Part shown: positions 28,515-37,611 of the stretch, one piece after another
Layout: every line of letters starts with the position of its first letter
Numbering within the stretch: position 1 is the first letter of the stretch
Origin: Oscillospiraceae bacterium
GTDB lineage: Bacteria; Bacillota; Clostridia; Oscillospirales; Oscillospiraceae
Assembly (NCBI GenBank): GCA_017938625.1
Contig: JAGBBD010000056.1
Location: 1 to 64,000 of the forward strand
DNA: 64,000 bases
Direction of reading: 5' to 3'
Position numbers and translations under genes: made by a program
Notes under the pieces: generated by a model
Seen by the model: the letters and a program-made list of their open reading frames with translations, nothing else
Told to the model about the DNA's origin: nothing
Databases searched by the model: none

Positions 28515-28859
28515 TCAACCTTTGTCTGTAAGCGAGGTATCGGCAATCAGTGCAGTCGGATATGGAACATCTTTCCCGTTGTGTTCCCTGATGTTGTAAT
28601 CGCATTCAACAACCACCTCATCTCCAACAACGAAATCAACAGCGGAAAGCGTTTCCTCATTTACTTCAAAAATGTATTCATTTCCATTTAAACGTGAAAT
28701 AAGTGCAAACCGAAAGGTTTCTCCACTACCCCATATTTCGCTTACAGTTCCCTGGAAGGTTGTATGTATCCATTCATCTGGGGTTCTTCTTTCCTGAACG
28801 CAAAATACAGCAGTTGTAATGAGTGCTGCTGCTATCAAAACAGCAAAAGTTTTCTTCAT
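28515..28859 (-). CDS. Small secreted or membrane-anchored protein of unknown function inside the pst operon
   Basis: A 114-aa protein with an N-terminal hydrophobic stretch (KKTFAVLIAAALITTAVFC) that looks like a signal peptide or anchor; no proper lipobox is seen. The mature part, FQGTVSEIWGSGETFRFAL then YIFEVNEETLSAVDF and VGDEVVVECDYNI, has the alternating pattern of a small beta-barrel (OB-like), as in many DUF3221-like export proteins (weak inference). It sits between pstS and pstC where no gene is normally found, and its base composition is more AT-rich than the pst genes. Possibly an envelope accessory of PstS, or an insertion. Confidence 0.65.
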   Translation of the reverse strand: MKKTFAVLIAAALITTAVFCVQERRTPDEWIHTTFQGTVSEIWGSGETFRFALISRLNGNEYIFEVNEETLSAVDFVVGDEVVVECDYNIREHNGKDVPYPTALIADTSLTDKG

Positions 28860-28882
28860 AAGTCTTTCCTCATAGCAGAGTA

Positions 28883-28908
28883 GCGACGGTCAGAGGTGTG
28901 ACCGTCGC
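28883..28908 (-). terminator. Hairpin between pstS and the downstream operon genes
   Basis: Perfect 10-bp stem GCGACGGTCA / TGACCGTCGC, loop GAGGTG. On the minus strand it is not followed by a U-tract, so it is better read as an mRNA-stabilising or partial attenuation hairpin that would favour excess PstS over the permease genes. Confidence 0.6.
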
Positions 28909-28921
28909 ATCTGCGTTTTTC

Positions 28922-29728
28922 TTAGTTTGCAGGGACCACACCGGCTGCGGAGATGATCTCGTTTGCATCAGTAGAAGTGATGTAGGTGAAGAACTTGAAG
29001 GCTGCATCGCTCAGTTCAACGCCGGTCTTGGTTACCAGAACGAAGGGGCGCTGCACCACATAGCTGCCGTCTTTGATGGTAGCTTCGGTAGGAGCAACAC
29101 CATCCACGGTCAAAGCCTTAACAGTATCTTTCACGGATGCAACAGAAGCATAGCCAATCGCACCGGGGTTCTGGGAAACGGTAGTGATGACGTCACCGGT
29201 GGAGGTCAGTTCCTGCCGGTACTTGCAAGCGTCCTCGGTGTCGGTGATGGACTCAAATCCGTCACGAGTACCGGAGCCGGCTTCACGACCAATGAGAACG
29301 ATCTCGGCATCCTTGCCGCCAACTTCGGACCAGTTGGTGATCTCGCCGGTGTAGATCTTGGCGATCGTCTCCAGACTCAGATCTCTGACAGGATTTTCAG
29401 GGTTGACAATGATGGCGATACCATCATAAGCAAGAACAGTGCCGGTCAGGCCGGCAGCCTTTTCCTCGTCCTTCAGTTCACGAGAAGAAAGACCGATGTC
29501 GCAGCGCCCTTCCTGAACAGCTTTGATGCCGGAGCCGGAGCCGGTGGGATTGTACGTAAAGCTGATGCCGGTGTCGTTCTGGAAAGCTTCACCCAGAGCG
29601 CCAATCACCTTCTCCATAGAGGTGGAACCATCGGTGGCAACAGAACCGGTGGTCTTTGTACTGCCGCAGCCTGCAAGCATGGAGAGAGCCAGAACTGCGA
29701 CCATCATCATAGTAATCATCTTTTTCAT
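28922..29728 (-). CDS. pstS: Phosphate-binding lipoprotein PstS
   Basis: A 268-aa extracytoplasmic phosphate-binding protein. The signal peptide ends in a lipobox LSMLAGC (Cys21). Ligand-site motifs are visible: ATDGSTSMEKV, NPTGSGSGIKAVQEG, GLSSRELKDEE and GREAGSGTRDGFESI. The length is normal for short Firmicute PstS proteins. SD AAAGGAG precedes the ATG. It heads the operon and is followed by a hairpin that may raise its own mRNA level. Confidence 0.95.
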   Translation of the reverse strand: MKKMITMMMVAVLALSMLAGCGSTKTTGSVATDGSTSMEKVIGALGEAFQNDTGISFTYNPTGSGSGIKAVQEGRCDIGLSSRELKDEEKAAGLTGTVLAYDGIAIIVNPENPVRDLSLETIAKIYTGEITNWSEVGGKDAEIVLIGREAGSGTRDGFESITDTEDACKYRQELTSTGDVITTVSQNPGAIGYASVASVKDTVKALTVDGVAPTEATIKDGSYVVQRPFVLVTKTGVELSDAAFKFFTYITSTDANEIISAAGVVPAN

Positions 29729-29824
29729 TTCAATGTCTCCTTTCAGACAACTATTTATGTTTTGGGTTTCCTTGGTACAGTTATCATTTTAGGAGTCCTA
29801 TGTGAAATCAAAAATACAAGGTAT

Positions 29825-29841
29825 GTCAAATTTAGGTCAAA
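29825..29841 (-). promoter_or_regulatory. Putative Pho box upstream of pstS
   Basis: On the minus strand TTGACC and TTGACA are repeated with exactly 11-bp spacing (29836-29841 and 29825-29830), about 100 nt upstream of the pstS ATG. This resembles the hexamer-N5-hexamer arrangement of PhoP/PhoB boxes. No strong -10 is visible after it, as expected for an activated promoter. Confidence 0.4.
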
Positions 29842-29854
29842 TGGATATTCCGAT

Positions 29855-29889
29855 AGAAAAGTACAGCCCCCATATTGGAAGCTGTACTC
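29855..29889 (-). terminator. Intrinsic terminator after trpB
   Basis: Stem AGTACAGC / GCTGTACT (29861-29868 with 29882-29889) followed on the minus strand by TTTTC. It lies about 70 nt after the trpB stop and just upstream of the pst promoter. Confidence 0.65.
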
Positions 29890-29957
29890 ACTTCTTAACT
29901 CATTTCTTCAAGTAGTTAAACTGTTAAGGTTTGCACAAGAAATACGACGGTGCCATT

Positions 29958-31178
29958 TCAACGGATACCATATTTCTCAATGATATAATCCATATCTTTA
30001 TCGCCTCTGCCGGAGAGGTTAATGAGCACGGAACCCTTGCCCATTGTCTTAGCCAGTTTCATGCCGTAGGCAACAGCGTGAGAACTTTCAATGGCAGGGA
30101 TGATGCCCTCCATGCGGGAAAGCTCGAAGAAAGCATCGATGGTCTCGTCATCGGTCACGACATCGTATTTCACCCGCCCCAGATCGTGCAGGAAGGCGTG
30201 TTCGGGGCCGCAGGAGGGATAGTCCAGGCCGCTGGCTACGGAGTAGACCGGGGCTGGATCACCGTTTTCGTCCTTGAGCATAATGGAGTTGAAACCATGC
30301 ATGATGCCTTCCTCGCCGTAGGTCAGACTGGCGGCATGGTCACCCATCTTAATGCCTCTGCCCAACGGCTCTACACCGTAGATATCTACAGGATCGTTCA
30401 GGAAGCCAGAGAAGAGGCCCATGGCGTTGGAGCCACCGCCGACACAGGCAACAACGGCGTCCGGCAGCTCACCGGTCATGTCCAGGAACTGCTCACGGGC
30501 TTCGATGCCTACCACGCTCTGAAAGTCACGCACCATCATGGGGAAGGGATGGGGACCCACCACGGATCCGATGCAGTAGATGGCGTCCTTGTACTCATTA
30601 CAGTAGGCTGCAAAGGCGGCATCCACAGCCTCTTTCAGGGTCTGGAGACCATCGGTCACTTCCACCACTCTTGCGCCGAGAATTTTCATGCGGGCCACAT
30701 TGGGAGCCTGCTTTTTGATGTCCACAGCGCCCATGTAAATGTCGCACTCCAGGCCAAAGTAGGCGGCTGCAGTTGCCAGAGCCACGCCGTGCTGACCTGC
30801 GCCGGTCTCAGCAATGACCTTTTTCTTGCCCATGTACTTGGCCAGCAACACCTCGCCCATGCAGTGGTTGAGCTTGTGGGCGCCGGTGTGGTTTAAATCT
30901 TCCCGCTTCACATAGAGCTGGACGCCCGTGCCGATTTTATCGGACAGTCTTGCAAGATGGGAGATGGGTGTCGGTCTGCCCTGGAACTCCTTACGGATGC
31001 GGCGCAGCTCGCTGATGAAAGCCCGGGACTTACAGATGGTCTGATATGCCTCGGTAATTTCGTCCATGGCGATCTGCAGTTCGGGCGGGATGTAGGAACC
31101 GCCATATTTGCCGAAATAGCCGTTTGCATCGGGGTAGTTCTTGAAGTAGGTGTTGAATTCGATATCGCTAAATTTCAT
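29958..31178 (-). CDS. trpB: Tryptophan synthase beta chain
   Basis: PLP enzyme condensing indole and serine to tryptophan. The 406-aa protein has the PLP-lysine motif [14 protein letters not shown], the catalytic Glu in AETGAGQHG, the phosphate loop [10 protein letters not shown] and the C-terminal SGRGDKDM. The ATG at 31178 follows TGGAGG by 8 nt; five upstream in-frame codons would include that SD. There is no trpA or other trp gene here, so it may serve indole salvage or pair with a distant TrpA. Expression is under a tryptophan T-box, and the start overlaps the stop of a small leader ORF. Confidence 0.94.
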   Translation of the reverse strand: MKFSDIEFNTYFKNYPDANGYFGKYGGSYIPPELQIAMDEITEAYQTICKSRAFISELRRIRKEFQGRPTPISHLARLSDKIGTGVQLYVKREDLNHTGAHKLNHCMGEVLLAKYMGKKKVIAETGAGQHGVALATAAAYFGLECDIYMGAVDIKKQAPNVARMKILGARVVEVTDGLQTLKEAVDAAFAAYCNEYKDAIYCIGSVVGPHPFPMMVRDFQSVVGIEAREQFLDMTGELPDAVVACVGGGSNAMGLFSGFLNDPVDIYGVEPLGRGIKMGDHAASLTYGEEGIMHGFNSIMLKDENGDPAPVYSVASGLDYPSCGPEHAFLHDLGRVKYDVVTDDETIDAFFELSRMEGIIPAIESSHAVAYGMKLAKTMGKGSVLINLSGRGDKDMDYIIEKYGIR

Positions 31179-31273
31179 AGTTTGTTCCTCCATATCAGGT
31201 AAAAAGTAGTTGTTTGATTGATTTGATTATGAACAGAATCCATTGAGCTTCGCCATCGTTTCGTCAACAACAT
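31175..31273 (-). CDS. 32-aa leader ORF overlapping the trpB start
   Basis: ATG at 31273 lies 9 nt after a strong TAAGGAGG and opens a 32-codon frame beginning [10 protein letters not shown] and ending LIWRNKL. Its TGA overlaps the trpB ATG (ATGA), and it contains two Trp codons. It begins after both T-box terminator hairpins, so it is translated only when readthrough occurs. The SD and overlap suggest translational coupling to trpB. I see no homologue by eye, and the peptide itself may be unimportant. Confidence 0.5.
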   Translation of the reverse strand: MLLTKRWRSSMDSVHNQINQTTTFYLIWRNKL

Positions 31274-31297
31274 GATGTTTTACCTCCTTAACGGGAA

Positions 31298-31333
31298 AAG
31301 ACTCCCTTGACTTATTACTGTCAAAGGAGTCTT
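31298..31333 (-). terminator. Second terminator-like hairpin in the trpB leader
   Basis: AAGACTCC-C-TTGAC / GTCAA-A-GGAGTCTT around an 8-nt loop; one mismatch. On the minus strand it is followed by TTTTCCCG. It lies downstream of the main T-box terminator. Confidence 0.6.
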
Positions 31334-31340
31334 AAAAAAA

Positions 31341-31638
31341 GAAAACGTCCTTGACAGAAATATACACTCTGTCAAGGACGAATAAACACTTATCCGCGGT
31401 GCCACCTTGATTCACGGTTTGAGCCGTGCGCTTGACGAGATACCTGCATATCCCCGGCAATTGACGTATGCCCTCACGTCGCAGAATACTCCGGGAAACT
31501 CCCGTTTGACTGCGCCCTCAGCGGTCCATTTGACAACGTGTTTCTGACCCAACTCTCAGCACCGTGGGTTCTCTGTACAGGCATCCTTGCCGTTATCTCC
31601 GCTTCAACGGTTTAAAGTATTTACTTGTCCGTACTTTA
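31341..31638 (-). promoter_or_regulatory. T-box riboswitch (Trp) upstream of trpB, with terminator
   Basis: The minus-strand leader contains the T-box core AAGGTGGCACCGCGG (about 31394-31408), and a Stem I region with GAGA-type internal-loop sequence. A specifier UGG (31526-31528), followed by A, occupies the usual place near the 3' side of Stem I. The terminator is a perfect 13-bp stem CGTCCTTGACAGA / TCTGTCAAGGACG (31346-31358 with 31368-31380) with a T-rich tail. Uncharged tRNA-Trp is expected to stabilise the antiterminator and turn trpB on. Confidence 0.88.
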
Positions 31639-31661
31639 GCACTTTTGATTTTTCTTGTCAA
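31633..31661 (-). promoter_or_regulatory. Promoter of the T-box/trpB unit
   Basis: Minus strand TTGACA (31656-31661), a 17-nt spacer and TAAAGT (31633-31638). Confidence 0.75.
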
Positions 31662-31679
31662 GAAGAAAATCAAAAATTT

Positions 31680-32264
31680 TTATGTATAGGTCTGTATGAT
31701 GCCTTTGGCGATCTCGCGGCGGGAAACACACTGATCCATGGCTTGCTTTTCAATATAACGGTGTGCGTCCGACTCTGTCATCGTCAACTTTTCGATCAGC
31801 AGCCATTTCGCGCGGTTGACCAGTCGGATCTCTTCCATTTTTTCGTCCATACTGGCTGATTTTTTCTCAAAACCACGCAGCCGCTCTCTGGCGGAACGCA
31901 TCCATTGCAGCCCCTGAACCAGTGCCTGGGGGGCAGTTGGCTTGGAAAGTGTAAATACGCCGTAAGGTACAACTTTGGCATTGGTCTCTTCCACAATATC
32001 ATGTTTGACCAGAAGCAGTGCAACCATATTATTGCTCCGGCAGACATCGATTGCCAGCTTTGTGCCGATCTCATCAGAAAGCGGTGCGTTGATGATAACA
32101 AAGTCATAAACGCGATCCAGAAGGAGTCTTCTGGCTGCTGCAACACTGCTGGCATACGTAACAGGTGCGTACTCCGATTCGGAGAGAAGCTGGTTTAGAA
32201 CGTCTGTAAATTTTCCTGTAGCTGAGACAACAAGGACACTGCAGGTCTGTTGCTTGAAAACCAT
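31680..32264 (-). CDS. ANTAR-domain RNA-binding antiterminator with degenerate receiver (NitR-like)
   Basis: A 194-aa regulator. Residues 1-120 have the alternating pattern of a response-regulator receiver, but the usual phospho-acceptor position is Asn59 (DFVIINAPL) and the acidic pocket after strand 1 is VVSATG; the conserved Lys (Lys108, LSKP) remains. A helical linker (about 122-150) leads to an ANTAR domain (about 137-192, NRAKWLLIEKLTMTESDAHRYI...RREIAKGII), which in this family binds hexaloop RNA hairpins and prevents termination. It lies 31 nt after glnA in the same unit, as in Clostridium glnA-nitR. Likely RNA targets are the four AAAGGC-hairpin leaders in this window. Confidence 0.87.
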   Translation of the reverse strand: MVFKQQTCSVLVVSATGKFTDVLNQLLSESEYAPVTYASSVAAARRLLLDRVYDFVIINAPLSDEIGTKLAIDVCRSNNMVALLLVKHDIVEETNAKVVPYGVFTLSKPTAPQALVQGLQWMRSARERLRGFEKKSASMDEKMEEIRLVNRAKWLLIEKLTMTESDAHRYIEKQAMDQCVSRREIAKGIIQTYT

Positions 32265-32295
32265 CTTCTCCCCCCTTTTTGTATTTTAAATCATG

Positions 32296-33501
32296 TCATT
32301 GCCCGCAATAACCCAGAATCAGCTTTTCAGGCAAGTGACTTGCAATGAAGTTACTGCTCTGTGCCAGCTTTGCCGCCGCTGTGACAGACTGCGGCAAGAT
32401 TCGGAACCGAGACAGTGTTTCATAATCTGCAGTAAACAAATTGACATTGGATTCTTCCGGCAATTCCAGCTTGTTCTGAATGCCGTAAAGACCTGCATAG
32501 ACCAACAGCGCAAATGCAATGTAGGGATTGGCGCTGGGGTCCGGGGAACGCAGTTCTGCACGGCGGTACTGACCTGCTGCGGCAGGCACTCTGATCAGCT
32601 GTGAACGGTTGTTGTTGGACCAAGAGATATACTTGGGCGCTTTATGCACACCCAGCCGCCAATAGGATTGCTCTAAGGGATTGAGGAAGATGGTCATATC
32701 GGATACATACTTCAAGATCCCGGCGATCATATACTGCATATTCTCCGGGTCACCGTTGACGGAAAGATTGATATGAAGACCACTTCCGGGGTGATCGGGC
32801 AGCGGCTTGGGGGAGAAATCGGCACACAGGCCGTTTCCGGCGGCAATGGTTTTGACGACCGTCTGGAATGTCATAGCATTGTCTGCAGCGGAAAGTGCAT
32901 CGGAATAACGGAAGTCGATCTCATTCTGACCGGGTCCTTCTTCATGATGGGAGCTTTCCGGCTGAATCCCCATTTTTTCAAGGGTCAGGCAGATCTCACG
33001 GCGGACGTTTTCGCACTTATCATCCGGCGCCACATCCATATAGCTGGCATGGTCATATGGCTCCTTGGTAGGATTCCCACTATCATCGAGCTTGAACAGA
33101 TAAAACTCCATTTCCGCACCAATGGCAAAATGAAAGCCTGCCTCTTTCGCGGTTTTGACGGCCTGTATCAGAATACTTCTGGTATCGTTTTCAAAAACAC
33201 GGCCATCAGGATAGGTGATCGTGCAGTACATCCTGACAACTTTACCATTTTCCGGACGCCAGGGAAGCTCCGAAAGAGTGGCAGGATCGGGATGAAGGAA
33301 CAGATCTGAATGCGCCTCATCAGCAAAGCCCAGAATGGCAGATGCGTCAATGGCAATACCTGTATCAAACGCGCGTTCAAGTTCAGAATGGAGGATCGAA
33401 ATGTTCTTCTGTTTTCCAAAAATGTCACAGAAGGCAAGGCGGATAAACTTTACGTCTTCTTCTGCAATATATTGCATAACTTCCTTTGCTGTATAGTTCA
33501 T
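32296..33501 (-). CDS. glnA: Glutamine synthetase, short type I-like
   Basis: ATP-dependent synthesis of glutamine from glutamate and ammonia. The 401-aa protein is shorter than classical GlnA (about 440-470) but has the key motifs: AIGAEMEFYLF (metal Glu), SSHHEEGPGQNEIDFRY, HPGSGLHINLSV and a PNPYIAFALLVYAGLYGI-like region near the end. The adenylylation segment of proteobacterial GlnA is not seen. SD AGGAGG precedes the ATG. It is transcribed from a TTGACA-17-TATAAT promoter through a leader terminator (33527-33626) and followed by the ANTAR gene. A second, type III glutamine synthetase is encoded at 40487. Confidence 0.92.
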   Translation of the reverse strand: MNYTAKEVMQYIAEEDVKFIRLAFCDIFGKQKNISILHSELERAFDTGIAIDASAILGFADEAHSDLFLHPDPATLSELPWRPENGKVVRMYCTITYPDGRVFENDTRSILIQAVKTAKEAGFHFAIGAEMEFYLFKLDDSGNPTKEPYDHASYMDVAPDDKCENVRREICLTLEKMGIQPESSHHEEGPGQNEIDFRYSDALSAADNAMTFQTVVKTIAAGNGLCADFSPKPLPDHPGSGLHINLSVNGDPENMQYMIAGILKYVSDMTIFLNPLEQSYWRLGVHKAPKYISWSNNNRSQLIRVPAAAGQYRRAELRSPDPSANPYIAFALLVYAGLYGIQNKLELPEESNVNLFTADYETLSRFRILPQSVTAAAKLAQSSNFIASHLPEKLILGYCGQ

Positions 33502-33526
33502 GGTCTCCTCCTGTTTTCAGAGAAAT

Positions 33527-33626
33527 CAAAAAAAGAGCAAAGCGATCCCAAAGCGGATACACCGCCTCTTCCTGAACGCCTTTGCTCATCATTGACAATT
33601 ATAGAGCACAGTTTTTCGAATGTCAA
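33527..33626 (-). promoter_or_regulatory. glnA promoter and AAAGGC-hexaloop attenuator leader
   Basis: Minus strand: TTGACA (33621-33626), 17-nt spacer, TATAAT (33598-33603). The RNA then forms a 5' hairpin TGAGC-[AAAGGC]-GTTCA (33573-33588), mutually exclusive with a terminator pairing GAGCAAAG with CTTTGCTC (33580-33587 with 33535-33542) and followed by T7 (33528-33534). Loop position 1 is A and position 4 is G, the ANTAR-target signature. Confidence 0.8.
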
Positions 33627-33658
33627 TGTGATATCTTTACAAAAAATTCCTCGCAGGG

Positions 33659-35102
<1,444 letters not shown>

Positions 35103-35116
35103 GCAGGCAAAATAAG

Positions 35117-35158
35117 AACAGCCACAAGTTATCATAATGATAACTCGTGGCTGTTTTT
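35117..35158 (+). terminator. Intrinsic terminator after gdhA
   Basis: A 17-bp stem with one mismatch, AACAGCCAC-A-AGTTATCA / TGATAACT-C-GTGGCTGTT, loop TAA, followed by TTTTTC. It separates convergent gdhA and the glutamate synthase operon. Confidence 0.9.
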
Positions 35159-35195
35159 CTGCCGGGACAAATGAACGCTGTTCTCCCTGATAATT

Positions 35196-35915
35196 TCAGT
35201 TGGCGACATACATCTGCCGATAGGGATTGCTGCTGTTGGGCGTTATGACAGTGAAGGGTGCGTCCATGATCGTTTCCGTATCCATGGAGAACTTCCTGCA
35301 GAAATTCTCCACATATTCCCGAATTTCAGCAAGATCTTCTGCCGTGGCTGGATGGCAGGATACCTGCGTGGGAAAAACAACATCCTTACAATCCGAGCGA
35401 AGAATCATTTTGCCGCCATGCATTCCGGTGCACGGGAAATAACTGACGATCTTCCTGCCATCGCACCGTAGGCCAAGGACCAGAATCAGACCGCCTGCCT
35501 GATATTCTCCCAGAAAACTGCCTGCTCTGCCGCCGATGACCATCACAGGCTTTTTCTCCCTGTAGGCCTTCATGTGGATGCCGGCGCGGTAGCCTGCATT
35601 GCCTTTGACATAGATGCTGCCGCCACGCATAGCGTATCCGGCAGCATCGCCTACATTACCGTGGATGACGATCTCGCCGTCATTCATAGTATCGCCAACA
35701 GCGTCCTGTGCATTGGAAAGAACGGTGACAGACGCACCGCCGAGATAGGCTCCCAAGGCATTACCCGGTACACCCTCGATGGTAATATGTTTGCCGGACA
35801 TCCCGACAGCAATAAATCGCTGCCCACAGCAGTTGGTTATAACACAATCTTCCTGCGCGTCTCGAATTCGGTCGTTGAGTTCCCTGTGATCCATATTTTT
35901 CACGTCGATCAGCAT
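35196..35915 (-). CDS. Glutamate synthase GXGXG-domain subunit (GltB3)
   Basis: A 239-aa stand-alone version of the C-terminal GXGXG right-handed beta-helix of the glutamate synthase large subunit. It shows the Gly-rich repeats GNALGAYLGGASVTVLSNAQDAVGDTMNDG and HGNVGDAAGYAMRGGSIYVKGNAGYRAGIHM. In split (archaeal-type) glutamate synthases this module supports the ammonia tunnel between the amidotransferase and FMN-synthase modules, both encoded upstream in this operon. The ATG directly abuts the stop of the oxidoreductase gene. It is the last gene of the operon. Confidence 0.9.
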   Translation of the reverse strand: MLIDVKNMDHRELNDRIRDAQEDCVITNCCGQRFIAVGMSGKHITIEGVPGNALGAYLGGASVTVLSNAQDAVGDTMNDGEIVIHGNVGDAAGYAMRGGSIYVKGNAGYRAGIHMKAYREKKPVMVIGGRAGSFLGEYQAGGLILVLGLRCDGRKIVSYFPCTGMHGGKMILRSDCKDVVFPTQVSCHPATAEDLAEIREYVENFCRKFSMDTETIMDAPFTVITPNSSNPYRQMYVAN

Positions 35916-37163
35916 TTATACAACACCTCCAAGCTTCTCTCTGCGGCTTTTACCGGAGAATGCCGCCATGGTCGTTACTTTTTTCAGCATTTCAAAATCA
36001 ATGGTATCCAGGTTTGTCTTTTCACGGATCAAGGAAGTATAGATCCCAGCCCGATCCACATTGCCGATCAGAATAAATCCCGTCAGTAGCCCATCTTTCG
36101 TAAACAGCCGCTTTAATGTGCCGTCACCGGTCTGCTCATACATTTCGCCGCCTTCTTCCCCGCTGAAATAGCAGCCTGCCGTCATGGCATGCAGACCGAA
36201 GAAACCGATGGAGTTCATGGCGATGGCTTTGTTGAAAACAGCACTGCCCCCCGCCATATTGACACCTGCACAGTGACCCTGCATATAGGCATTGGGAAGG
36301 AGCGCAAGCACGCGCCGTTTCCCAAGAGAGATATCCTCGCCCTCAGTACAGTCACCGGCGGCGTAAATATGGGGGCTTGTAGTCTGCATGTGCGAATCGA
36401 CAATAATGCCCCGATTTACTTCTGCACCGAGTGCTTTCGCAAGGTCAGTATTGGCACGGACGCCGACAGCAAGCACCAACACATCAAACACCACCCGTTT
36501 TCCGCTCTTCATAACGGCTGTGTTCCCCTCAAAGCGTTCCGCACTGTCACCCAACATAAATCGAATGCCGTTTTCTTCCAGATGCTTTTGCATCACAGCC
36601 GCACATTCTTTATCCAGTATGCTTGACAAAATACGGTCGGCCAGGTCGCATACCGTGATAGAAGCCACGCGGTCTCTCAACCCCTCTGCGCATTTCAGGC
36701 CAATCAAACCGGCACCGACGATCAGAACATGGCTATTTGCGTTCACGGCCTGTTCCAAGGCGAGAGTATCGTCTATGGTCATAAAAGAAAACTTCTTCTC
36801 TACGGTTTCCAGTCCTGCGAAGGCCGGAACAAAGGGGGAAGATCCGGTGGCAATGCAGACCCTGTCACAGGGCAGAGTTGTTCCGTCATTTAGCAGAACA
36901 TGATTTGCGGCGCTGTCGATCTTGATCGCTTCTTTCCCATAGAGGACCCGGCAATTCATGGTTTCATAAAAATCGCTGCTGCGATAATTCATCCGTTGCA
37001 GGTCTGTTTTTCCCTGCAGATAGTAGGAAATCAGCGGGCGGCAGTAAACGGCATGGTTTTCTTTCGATACCACTGTGATCGCCCCTTCGGAATCCACACT
37101 TCGGATACCCTCAATACAGCCGGCAGCAGCGACGCCGTTGCCAATGATGACATATTGCTTCAT
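35916..37163 (-). CDS. FAD/NAD(P)-dependent oxidoreductase of the split glutamate synthase operon
   Basis: A 415-aa pyridine nucleotide-disulfide-type flavoprotein. An FAD-binding Rossmann motif opens the protein (IIGNGVAAAGCIEGIR), a second NAD(P)-binding motif follows (VLIVGAGLIGLKCAEGL), and PHIYAAGDC is the FAD-contacting site; the C-terminal part resembles rubredoxin/nitrite-reductase-like reductases. It overlaps the ferredoxin stop by ATGA. In this operon it probably feeds NAD(P)H electrons through the ferredoxin subunit to the FMN/Fe-S synthase, replacing the canonical GltD. Confidence 0.88.
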   Translation of the reverse strand: MKQYVIIGNGVAAAGCIEGIRSVDSEGAITVVSKENHAVYCRPLISYYLQGKTDLQRMNYRSSDFYETMNCRVLYGKEAIKIDSAANHVLLNDGTTLPCDRVCIATGSSPFVPAFAGLETVEKKFSFMTIDDTLALEQAVNANSHVLIVGAGLIGLKCAEGLRDRVASITVCDLADRILSSILDKECAAVMQKHLEENGIRFMLGDSAERFEGNTAVMKSGKRVVFDVLVLAVGVRANTDLAKALGAEVNRGIIVDSHMQTTSPHIYAAGDCTEGEDISLGKRRVLALLPNAYMQGHCAGVNMAGGSAVFNKAIAMNSIGFFGLHAMTAGCYFSGEEGGEMYEQTGDGTLKRLFTKDGLLTGFILIGNVDRAGIYTSLIREKTNLDTIDFEMLKKVTTMAAFSGKSRREKLGGVV

Positions 37164-37597
37164 AGTGTGTCCCTTTCTTCATATACGATGGCACCATTGG
37201 GACAGCCTTTGACACAGGCCGGCTCACCGCAGGCATTTTCAAGGCACAGTTCACACTTTTGGATCGCACCTGTCTCACCTTGAGACAGTGCGCCATAGGG
37301 GCAGACCAGAATGCAGGTAAAACAGCCGACACATTTGCTGTGGTCAATGCACACCGCGCCGTCATGCTTAGAGAGCGCGCCTGCAATGCAGCTTTTGACG
37401 CACATGGGATCGGTGCAATGACGACAGGAGACGGCGAAGTTCACAAGCTCTGTGCCTTCGACCTTGATTCTCGGGTAGATAGGTTTCCCTTTCAGCGCCT
37501 TTACCATATCTGCCTCACCGGAATTGGCAAAAGCGCAGTTATACTCGCACAGATGGCAGCCGAGACACCACTGTTCGTTGACATACACGCGTTTCAT
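37160..37597 (-). CDS. Polyferredoxin-like 4Fe-4S subunit of the glutamate synthase operon
   Basis: A 145-aa iron-sulfur protein with four Cys clusters: CLGCHLCEYNC, CRHCTDPMCVKSC, CVGCFTCILVCPYGAL and a last group including CELC, CGEPACVKGC. This pattern matches HycB/CooF-type electron-transfer subunits carrying up to four 4Fe-4S clusters. SD GGGAGG lies 8 nt before the ATG. It sits between the FMN synthase and the flavoprotein, so an electron-relay role between them is the natural reading. Confidence 0.9.
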   Translation of the reverse strand: MKRVYVNEQWCLGCHLCEYNCAFANSGEADMVKALKGKPIYPRIKVEGTELVNFAVSCRHCTDPMCVKSCIAGALSKHDGAVCIDHSKCVGCFTCILVCPYGALSQGETGAIQKCELCLENACGEPACVKGCPNGAIVYEERDTL

Positions 37598-37611
37598 CTT
37601 CTCAGCCTCCC

